Shown here in pieces: positions 51,896 to 61,365 of a DNA stretch of 64,000 nt; within the stretch, counting starts at the first letter, position 1; each line of letters begins with the position of its first letter. The position numbers and the translations under genes are program-made. The notes beneath the pieces were generated by a model. That model had not been told where the DNA came from and searched no databases. It saw only the letters and a list, made by a program, of their open reading frames with translations. This DNA comes from Serilophus lunatus (taxonomy: Eukaryota; Chordata; Aves; Passeriformes; Eurylaimidae): assembly GCA_013399895.1 (NCBI GenBank), contig VXBA01003447.1, positions 248,001 through 312,000 on the forward strand, in the 5' to 3' direction.

Positions 51896-54287
51896 CATGG
51901 AGGCAGGCTGAAAGACCAAAGAAAGAGGAGCGAGAAAGGATGGAATTTTTTTACTGAGTGGCCTGTTTCCTTGGAGGGCTGGGCTTTGGCTGGTACACTT
52001 ACAGCCTTATAGATGTGGATGTACTCAGGACTGGGGGTAGAAAATTACTTTTGCTGCAGCTGTGTCACTCTGGGTGATGGCACATGAGGACGAGCAGCCC
52101 ATGTAACTGCAGCAGCGGCAAGTCAAAAGTATGCGACTCCATAGGCCATATTTATAATTGTTAAGTGACTCCAAGCTAGTTAGTATTAACAGACAAGAGT
52201 CAGCAGGGAGATTTAGAAAGCAGCAGGATGCTCTTTTCCCTGACCTAGATGTCTTACATCAGGTCCTCATTTTTTATGTCCAACATTTCCTCTTCACTAT
52301 GAAGAGACTGGAGGGTGGGCAACTCCCACAGTTGGCAGCACCTGGCATAGATTTGGGATGTACCTCACTCGCTCCCCAGGGGTCCCCTACCCATCCACCT
52401 GGCTTGTGGGTAAGAGCAGCTCATGGGTGCTGCCAGAAAAGCTACAGCAGGCTCACTGGAAATATGCAGGACAGACAGAGGCAAGCAACTGCTTCGGGGC
52501 TGCAGCAGCTCTGAGAAGATACAACAGCGCAAATCACAAATTCATATTAATCTGGCAGCCTGTGCACAGCCTGTACAGCTAGGAAGTATGGCATCGTGCT
52601 GTGACCAGGCTCTGTTTGCTCTATGGCAGAAGTTGTTTTCAATGAGTTGGGAAATGGGAAGAAAATACAGATCTCCAGCTAGGAGGCATCAGGTGCCACC
52701 TATCAGGCCAAGGCTTTTTACGTATACCAGAACTGCTTTTACTTTCTTACATACAGTTTAAAATAACAAATCACAAAATTTGCAACTCATGCAGTTCCTA
52801 TTACAAGGGGAAGATACAATCTTTTAAAGATACACCCCTAAGGAAGCCTCTGTTCTTCTAGTTACTAAAACCACGATTCAGGAAATCTCTTAATACAAAG
52901 TGAGTTTTGGATACATATCCAAGAAATGCTATTTTTATATTCTTTCTTTAGGCGCCACTAGTAATGAATAAATGTGGCTTAAAGTGTGACATGCAGTGAA
53001 ACACACCGTTCTGGCACCAAACACTCACTGGAACATCTGGCAGCTTTCTTCACAGCATCTCCCTGCTAGACGGCATTAGGTCTGCCCTAGAAAAAGCACA
53101 GCCATTCATTGCACCACAGTCCTGGTCTCAGATACCTAGTTTGAATCTTACAGCCTCCAGAGAGAAGCAGGATAAAAGGCAAATTCCCAGTTTATGTTAA
53201 AAACGTACGTTATTAAAAAAAATTTTCAATTCATCCTTTTCTGTGCAATAAAATAAACATTGTATTCCTGTGATTCAGTTCATAATAAAGATATTGATAA
53301 AAAAGTAAGCTGCTGGCAAATAGTAATGACCAAACTGAAGCTTGAAGCACTGGAATGGGGCAGATCTCATAGTTTTAAAACAGCCATCACTTCAGGTTTT
53401 TCATTTATCTGTTCCTTTTCATATGGTAGTTTTGGTAATTTCAGCATTTCTTATGTGCACAGTTTGGGTTTTTGCAAATTTTAGACAGTGTTCACAGAAA
53501 TTGCAATTATTTATTAGTGCTTGCAAAAATAATCTGCCTCTGCTGTGTTCTGACAAATTAAAACCAGTAATTTTTTTTTACTAGTTTTGAAGTCAACTAG
53601 GTAAAGTTACTAAGGCTTCCTGAAATCAGCTGAAAAAAAATACCATGTACCTTTTCCCCCAAGGTAGCCCCATTTGTGCCTTAACCTGTTAGCACCATGC
53701 TTCAGACAAAAAACAAAGGCAGAGATGCTGTCCAGGGATTAGGACGTTATGGGAGAAGAGACGCATGCACATCCCTTCCAGCCTGTCAGGGCAGGGCAGG
53801 GCAGTGCATGATTGTTCCTTGTACAGATCCAACTACTGCTCATCACGTAAACACAAAAGATAAAATTGAATTTTAAGTTTGATGAGAAGCATTTATGGCA
53901 CATGACAAAGGTAAGGGAGGTATTTACCAAGGAAATAAAAAGAGGTATTAACTGATGATGCCCTTATATAACCTCTATCTGGATCTCATCCCACTATGAT
54001 TTCAAGAATAATTTAAGAGGTTATAACCAAATAATGTAAAAGGCTGTAGCTGCAGCTTTTCTAATGTATCAGTTCTGAGCAGAACAAAGATGACAAGCAC
54101 AATTTTCTCCTTGGCCACAGGCTTCTCTTTGGACTGACGTTCTTATGCAGTGGTCTGAAGTGCTTGCCCTGGCAACAAAAATGGGGAAAATGAGGCAATA
54201 AAAAAATCCTGTAAAAATGAAATGCAAACTTCCTCCCACAAACCACTCTTCTCCCCTATGTACACCAGTATGGCTTAAAGAAGAAAA

Positions 54288-54293
54288 TTTATT
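54288..54293 (-). terminator. Candidate polyadenylation signal of RIPK2
   Basis: AATAAA on the minus strand about 400 nt after the stop. An ATTAAA lies nearer, at 54444-54439. Supported only by the hexamer and its position. Confidence 0.3.
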
Positions 54294-54696
54294 ATACACA
54301 CAGCATAACAGAACACCTAGGGGTTTTTTTTCCCCACTCTATGGGAAAACACAGATGGAGGAAGAAAAACAAATACTGCACTGTCAAGATAAGTTGTCTC
54401 AATTCTGTGAGGTGAAAGACTATGTAAAACAGGGAACATTTAATGTTTTTCTTAGTCATGTAAAAACAAAATATTTTGACAAACTTCGTGAATGAATGTC
54501 AAGTGTTTGCTTTATGATTGCACTCCAACTGATTAACTGGTCACTCACCAAATTCAGGCTAGATGAACTCTCTGGCATTTCTGAGACTTGACAAACACAT
54601 AGTAAGGACAAAGCAGCACATACATAAAACTATTATATAGAAACAAGAATCATGTTGTAAGAAATATTCACATGGTTTCATATAGAAAGAATAAAT

Positions 54697-55022
54697 TTAA
54701 AGATGCAGTCTTTGAGAATTAGATACAATGTCTGGATAAGGTTGAAGTCCTAGCTGTTTGTTATCTTTCAACTTTTGTACTATAATTCTGGCAAATTCCT
54801 CTCCTTGGCTGTCTGAAGTATCAAGGAGTTGTCGTACTTTTGATGTCCTTGTAGGTTTGGTACTTATAAGTTCATAATCTTCTTTCATGAGTAAAAATCT
54901 TGATAGAAGAGCATCCAGTGATTGATTCAAACATGCTTCAGTCATCTGATCAATAATTTCTTCTCTTTTACTTTGGATCCATTGATGAGCTACATTCTGT
55001 TGTACGGTTTCCAATACAAAAT
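54697..55022 (-). CDS. RIPK2: RIPK2 last coding exon: CARD and C-terminus
   Basis: 326 nt with TAA stop. After DFVLETVQQNVA comes the CARD from HQWIQSKREE to about LKDNKQLGLQPYP. The Tyr of KEDYE (human Tyr474 autophosphorylation site, numbering from memory) and the basic residues of STKPTRTSKVRQ used in CARD-CARD contacts are kept. The residue after LLSR is Phe, where I recall Asp in human. The tail is only DIVSNSQRLHL and contains no lysine. Confidence 0.97.
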
Positions 55023-58000
55023 CTGAGATTGGAGAGGATTAAAAAAAAAGAAGGGATTGTAACTGTCTGTCAACAAATGTTGCCATAGAACAAAGAATAA
55101 GCTGAGAAAGGGCTTTTAAAATGTTCCAATTTATCAAATTAGGTGGTTAAGAGTATTTATTCTCTCTGAATCACAGAATAATTTAGGTTGGAAGGAACCC
55201 TCAATGAGATCATCTAGTCTAATGGCCTGCTCAAAGCTAGGCCAACTTCAAGCATAACTCAGGTTGCTCAGGGTCTTGTCCAGCTGAATTTTGAGCATCT
55301 CCAAGTGATGGTACTTCTGCACCCTTCATGGGCAACCTGTTCCAGTGTTCAACCCAACCTGATACTAAAAAGAGAGGGGCGGAAAATTCACTTTCTTTAG
55401 GGAGTTTTATTGAAGTTTTCAGTAAACATCCCTAATAGCTTCCTGGCATTTTCCTCAAGAAGAGGATTCACACACTGAAAAGGTGGTGATTCTCCTTTTT
55501 TCAGAAGAGGGATGATGCAGTTATTGTGTATCCCTTCAAAAAATGTATTTCTGAATAATTCATGATGCATTAAAGTTGCTTTCTGTTAAGTTTCTTTGAA
55601 GCACACTTTTAAGTTATTTGATGCATAGGAATATAATGTAGTGGGCTCTCAATTAACACAGAAGATCATTAAAGGGGAGATGCTGACAGAACTGTTATTT
55701 CTTTTTGCCTCACCATTACTGAACAGAAGATTGACAAACCTGAACAGTGAGAAGTGACAAGGCAACAAGATGACTAATTTTGAGCTGAGTTCTTTTTCCT
55801 GTTCTGCTGGACTGCAGCACTGCTACAGCAGTAGGAGACAGGAGAAATAATACGAGCAAAGGGAATGGGATAAAGAAAACCCACGGCAGCAGGAATTAAA
55901 TTTGCATAAAAAGAGAGAAAAAAAGCTAGGAGCTACAGGTACATGCACCTGGTCGTATTTTACACCGGTTTTGTTTACAAGTCTACAAGGACAGAATTAC
56001 TTGCATTCTGAATTTGAAGATGCTTTGTTTTCATTTTACAGATGAGTAACAGTTCCAGTTTCCATTTCATACACACACCTGAAGGAATCAGTGATGACCG
56101 CAGTATACATGATGCAGAATTTGAGGCATCTGAAATACTCTTGCCAGATGAGGGAACATTACTGTATGGATGCACAAGAAGTTTGGCACTTTGAGTTACA
56201 GAGATATTTTCATCCATGCTCTGGCTGCTGAGTGAGTGTAGATGCCCCGAATTTCCATCTTAGGAAAAAAAAAAAAAAAGGAGGAGAAAAAAAAAAAGAG
56301 CAAGTTGTATTACTTCTGTGTTCAAATAAAATACAGCCATGAGAGATTATTTAGAGCAATTCCACAAACAAGTCATAAACAAACTGCTTTGACATGATAT
56401 ACAACACATTAGTCCTTACACTTAAGTTCTGAGTACATTTATGTCCCTTATAATTTCCCAGGGTTTGACCATGGGTTTGAGGGCCCTGTTTTATTTTAAA
56501 GTATAAATCTGGTAGATGTGAACTTTAATGAAAAAGCTCTGTTTGACAGAAAATTTTTGTTATGGACTAGAAGAATAAAATAAATCCTTTGAGTATCTGG
56601 AGAGGTAACCAGAAGTCAGCATGAAAGCAAACTCATTTATTTTGAGGAAGTTTGGCAGCACAACAAAGATGAAAACATTAAAGGAAAGATTCAAGTGGAG
56701 GAAAAGGACATGAAAAGCAATGTTAACATTCATTGGGAGGCCAATGGAAGCTTTTTGTAGTCCATTAAAACAGGATATGACTTCAATAAAGCTTCATGTC
56801 AACTTTTGCAAATAAAAAGTATTTCCATCAGGTAGGAAGCTTAATAGTTTCTAGGTTTAGGATTTTTTCATAGTAGAAAAGGATGAGGAAAAAGCAGCAG
56901 TAGGAATGACTCAAGGAAGAGATGATAAACAGCTGATGAGAAACATACTACAGGACATATGCCTGATTCTGCAAACAGTTTTCAATACAGACTTTCACAG
57001 AGTCATTTGATAAGAGATGTTAACTAAGATGTTAACTAAGAACCAGAGATGCAGATGTAAGAATTCAGATGAACATCTAAAGATAAAATGAGGTAGCCCC
57101 ATGGACAATTTGGGATTACCTGTCCAGTGGGGGAATCTGAAGGTGTATTCCCAGTTCACTGTTGACCTGTAGAAGAATATGTCCATAAGTACATGGAGCA
57201 GGAATAGGAAAATGTGGAAGAAATTACATTCTAAGTATTTTAAAAATGGTGGACTAGAACTCAAAATAACTAATATTTTCTTTCATGAACGAGAAAGTTG
57301 GGCTATTATCTACTGCATGAATGAGAAAGGATTAGGAGATCTATCACTGTGAGTGAAAGATCATTTTAGAGAAGTATTTTAAGAGCAATGCCAGGATAGA
57401 TTCTTATAGTTCCTTAGGCACACACATTTAATTTAATAATAAAGATAAAACTACTGGGATTGTACTGATATGAGAGAATGCCCTTGACCAGTGACCATAG
57501 CATAAAAGCTACAATCATAAAATCACAGAATCTTTTAGGCTGGAAAGACCCTTAAGATCATTGACTCCAACTGTTAACCTGTCACTGCCAAGTCCACCAC
57601 TACACCACGTCCTCTAGTGTCAGGTCCACATGTCTCCATTGTTGGCGACTGAACCACTTCCCTGGGCAGCCTGTTCCAATGCTTGACAACCCTTTCTGTG
57701 GACAAATTTTTCCTAATATTCAAAAATATTCCTGAACCTCCCCTGGTGCAACTCAAGGCCATTTCCTCTCATTAATATTGCTTGTCATTTAAGAGACCAA
57801 CCCCCATCTGGCTACAACCTCCTTGCAGGCAGTTGTAGAGAGCAGTGAGGTGTTCCCTGAGCCTCCTCTTCTCCAGCAAAAACAACTCCACCTCCCTCAA
57901 AGAGAAACATGCTGATGAGATTTACTCAGAAAAAACCCAAATTACTCAAAAAGAACCTAGTTGACCCAGAAGACTCGAGTGATAGAAGTGGAAATTCAGA

Positions 58001-61000
58001 AGGAAAATCGAGATCTAAACTTTCAGCTTCAAACCGGGGCTAATGATTGGAGGATAGATGACAGGAAAAAAGCCCTAGGTAGATTATTCATTAACAAAAG
58101 ATCTCGTGAGAAAAGAAACATAAAAGTCTATGATATAGTAAGTAAAGGGTGTTTCTTAGACAAAACATTTATCATGTCTTTCATAATACTAAGTACAGGT
58201 CTGGTAGACTTAGTTCAATGACTTAAATTAGAACATGCATGAGGAGGACCAGTAGCACATCAGGACAATAAAGGGGTGTATTTTACAAAGGGATTTCAAA
58301 AGAGTGTATCCTGTTCATCTACTAAAACAAAGTATATTAAAGAATTACTCTCTAAATCAGAAATGAAATGGGGAGAGGAAGAAGAGCTGTTTAAACTTAA
58401 AGACATGCCCAAGAAAAGCTTGCTAGGGAAGGGAAAAAAAGGAAAGATGAAAAGAAAGGATGTAATTTAGAAGACGAGTCTTAACTCTGAGAAAGCAATT
58501 TTCTGAAATAGTATTCTAAATTATACCAGTGGAAAAAACATCTCAACTAAAATTTGTAGTCATTAACTTTTGTCTTGGTGCTCTGTCAAATTCCTCTTTC
58601 TAACAACTACCTAGGAACAGATTTTTCACCTGAAACAAATGCATCTGAATTTAAAAAGTAAAAGGAACATCAGACTTGCTTTCCATTACAACATTACTTG
58701 GCATGGATATTGGCAGAGTAGTAAAACGCACTTCTGCAGGGTTTTGTCACACCATTTTCACAAGCTTTACAATATCTATACAGAAACGCAACAAAATCTA
58801 AGCAATGGCTCTATAAAAGGACCACCAACTGATCAATCCAATTAATTGCACCAACAAATTTTCACTGACCTCCACAGGCAGACACAACAATTTTTAGCAG
58901 GAACCAGAAGCAAGAAGGGCTGACATTTATCATATCTTATGTGATTACAGTTACAGTCCATGTTCATACTAATATTTCATGTTCTAAAATTCATCACAAC
59001 ATTCCTCGTAAGCTAGGTAACTATGAGTTATTCTTCATCTCTGAGATTTTTATGCTATGTGTATAGATAAATGCTTCAGCCAAGGTGCAACAAAAGCATC
59101 CTGCACTTGCTTACTGCCATTCCAGGTCTCCAAGCCTCCCATAATTTATTTCCCTTGGAATTCCTGCTATATGTATATTTTTCTACTATATTCAGTAGGA
59201 GTTGAAAATTGTGGGTATGTTTAAACAGGAGCTGAAAAAGAAACTGTTTGTACTCTTCTACCTCTGCTGAGTATCTCTGGTTTTGCAGGACCTCAGCACA
59301 CTTTCTGATATCCTTACTTTATAGCAGTGAACTAAATTTTTTGTCTGCTTTTACATTACTGGCTCTTGCAAAACCAGAAGATACTCCATTCTTTTGAAAT
59401 ACATTTGCATTCTGTCAAGAGAAGAAACTTTAATGCAGTTCTGGTTTCACAATATTGCTATTCCACCTGGGTCTCATTCCATTTATCTGCTTTCTCATGT
59501 CAGTACTTCAAAATTTGTCACATCAGTACTTCAAAATTGAGTTCTCAGGGAATTCTGCCAACTTTTTTTCAGCTACATAAGGTCTGTGCAAATACTTCTG
59601 CAAGGAAATCTATTAAAGCTATTTTTATTCATTGAATTTAAAAATGATCTAGAGGTTGGCCGCACAGATAACTTTCTTTTGAGTTTACTCAGCTTCAAGA
59701 ATGACTCAAAAAGTGTAGTCTTTTTATAATTAGAAGTAGTTCACAAATTAAAAAAAAAAAAGAGCAGTTTCACTAAATCACCAAGAGTCTTAAGGGATAA
59801 GTAAATGCTATCTCTGCACTAACAACCCTGAGAGAAAAACTGAAGATTATGAGTTGAGGAGATTGCTCACATGACAGGAGCAGAAAATCACAGCTTAAAA
59901 ACATTATTTTTTTTACCCAAAGCACTAAGTTAACAAAACATATGATTTTCTGACATGAACAGAGACCCAACTTCCTACTACACAAATGCAAGGTCACAGT
60001 AGGAGTGTAAAGCTGCAATGGCAACTTAAATTTACGCCAAGTCAAGAGTATCTCACCTGATGAGAGGATATTACACTGGGGAACAGATCTGAGTTTTGAT
60101 ATATCTGGAGAGATGCTGCGAAGGGGAAGCGCATCACATTGTATGGAGCCAGAATATGTTTCCTGAAATAAATCCAGGCGTATATTGAACAGGCACATTA
60201 AATAAATACAATTTTTTTTGCAATTTTTTACAGAGAACTTTCCTATCCCTGCGTTTTCCCTGCTGTTTAAATGCACAACAGATGGCACAATTAAAATACA
60301 GTCACTGAGAACAATCATATAATCCTAATGATTGTGGGTTTTCCAAAGATGGTAGCAGTTTTGTATACAAGTTTAAATATTAGTAAGAACAAAAGCTGCA
60401 GCATTAAGAATCAGAATATAATTGTGAATCAGTATGACCCTATGCAAGCAGTCTCCACAGACGTGTAAGGGAGCAGTAGACAATCTCTTCCAAGTGGCAG
60501 ACATTGTGTGCTGCATTCCTCCTTGAGGGGACCACAGAATCATAGAATATCCTGGGTTGGAAGGGACCCACAAAGTTCACTGAAGCCCAACTCCTGGCCC
60601 TTCATAGGACAGCCCCAAGAATCACACCATGTGCCTGAAAGCATTGTCTCCACCCTTCCTGAACTCTGGCAGGCTGTGACCACTTCCCTGGAGAGCCTGT
60701 TCCAGCACTCAGTCACCCTATGGGTGAAAAACCTTTTCTAATATCCAATCTAAACATCCCCTGACATAGCTTCATGTCTTATTTAGATCTTTCTCATACT
60801 GAGATGCCCTCCTTATATTTGCATACTCACCCTTTATTATGTCCTCTATATGGCTATGCATTTGTTACAGTCTGGCTCAAGTAAAGCATTTTATGCCTTT
60901 CCTGACTGCAAAGGAAAGTAAAGTGTAGAAAAACTGCCCTTTACTAAGTTAACTCTCCTTTAAGCTTTCAGGATGCTGCATACCAAATGCAACATGTAAA

Positions 61001-61365
61001 ATATTTACCTTTTGGGGATTCAGAGGTATATTTAGAGGTATCTGCTCCACATTTGCTTTCTTTCCACTCTTGTAAATATATTGTGATTCATATTGTGACT
61101 GGAAGAGACATATTTACCTGGATTAAGTTTCTACTATAAGACAAGATGACAGCTGTGTGCAAACACATACTTCAACCAGATACAAGATTAGATAATGACA
61201 AAGGAGATTACATTTCTCTTAGCAAGCAAAAGTTACCAACTTATTTGACCAACTCACGATTGTAACAAATGCTCCTTACCTTTGATCTCTTTAACAGAAC
61301 TACTGCTTCCAGCATAGCTATTTCATCAAATGTCCGCAGAACTGGCTCAAGGTCTATTAAGCACT
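54697..61365 (-). CDS. RIPK2: RIPK2, last five coding exons (5' part outside the window)
   Basis: Visible exons (minus strand): 61365-61280, 61098-61009, 60162-60057, 56258-56079 and 55022-54697. All have GT-AG junctions and consistent phases, giving 788 nt, about 262 codons. RIPK2 is the cytosolic serine/threonine/tyrosine kinase adaptor that binds NOD-type receptors through its CARD and recruits ubiquitin ligases to activate NF-kB and MAPK. Recognised by the kinase-domain end (CLIDLEPVLRTFDEIAMLEA), a short conserved intermediate motif (IPLNIPLNP) and a well conserved CARD (WIQSKREEIIDQMTEACLNQ, KEDYELISTKPTRTSKVRQL, QGEEFARIIVQKLKDNKQ). The middle region is highly diverged from mammals, as usual for RIPK2. 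The C-terminal tail after QPYP is shorter than in human RIPK2. Upstream kinase exons were not found between 61,366 and 64,000. Confidence 0.96.
55165..55375 (-). repeat. CR1 3'-end fragment in RIPK2 last intron
   Basis: The plus strand reads GAATCACAGAATAATTTAGG, then TTGGAAGGAACCC and GGCAACCTGTTCCAGTGTTC, so the element is on the minus strand, the same sense as RIPK2. It begins about 145 bp from the CARD exon acceptor. Confidence 0.92.
56079..56258 (-). CDS. RIPK2: RIPK2 exon: intermediate region before CARD
   Basis: 180 nt. Serine- and asparagine-rich (GNSGHLHSLSSQSMDENISV ... SSGKSISDASNSASCILRSS). Acceptor TTTTCCTAAG preceded by a long T-tract, donor GTGTGT. Split codons at both ends match the neighbouring exons. 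Confidence 0.85.
57515..57905 (-). repeat. CR1 3'-end fragment in RIPK2 intron
   Basis: The plus strand reads AATCACAGAATCTTTTAGGC, GGGCAGCCTGTTCCAATGCT and CCTCCTCTTCTCCAGCAAAA. Sense orientation in the host intron. Confidence 0.95.
60057..60162 (-). CDS. RIPK2: RIPK2 exon: intermediate region
   Basis: 106 nt: ETYSGSIQCDALPLRSISPD, then ISKLRSVPQCNILSS. Acceptor TTATTTCAG, donor GTGAGA. Serine-rich and unstructured in appearance. Accepted because its phase joins the exons on either side. An open frame runs far past both ends, but only this part is bounded by splice sites. Confidence 0.85.
60532..60785 (-). repeat. CR1 3'-end fragment in RIPK2 intron
   Basis: The plus strand reads AGAATCATAGAATATCCTGG, GTTGGAAGGGACCC and GGAGAGCCTGTTCCAGCACT. 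Sense orientation in the host intron. Confidence 0.95.
61009..61098 (-). CDS. RIPK2: RIPK2 exon: intermediate region
   Basis: 90 nt, exactly 30 codons: SQYESQYIYKSGKKANVEQ followed by IPLNIPLNPQK. Acceptor CTTCCAG, donor GTAAAT. The LNIP.N motif is shared with mammalian RIPK2. The exon is separated from the previous one by an intron of only 181 bp. Confidence 0.92.
61280..61365 (-). CDS. RIPK2: RIPK2 exon: end of kinase C-lobe
   Basis: 86 nt. Starts with two bases finishing a codon (xAG, most likely Lys), then CLIDLEPVLRTFDEIAMLEA and VVLLKRSK. Acceptor TTGCTTAG, donor GTAAGG. Nearly the same as the last helix of the mammalian RIPK2 kinase domain. Confidence 0.95.

Larger units (their letters stand above)
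42788..54287. other. Region between RIPK2 and the transporter; noncoding first exon(s) and promoter expected but not located
   Basis: Because coding exon 1 starts at a splice acceptor, the transporter's transcription start must lie upstream, probably in this interval. I see no CpG-dense stretch of the usual bird promoter type. It holds two CR1 fragments, the foldable repeat at 45,655 and a GC-richer patch near 50,880-51,050. Confidence 0.6.

Noticed and set aside
57961..58470. Lys/Glu-rich plus-strand frames inside the RIPK2 intron
   Set aside because: Low-complexity AT-rich translation, no matching family, opposite strand to the gene, no exon boundaries.
59773..60318. 181-codon open frame on the minus strand as a single gene
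   Set aside because: Only 60057-60162 is bounded by splice sites in phase with the RIPK2 exons; the rest is intronic read-through.
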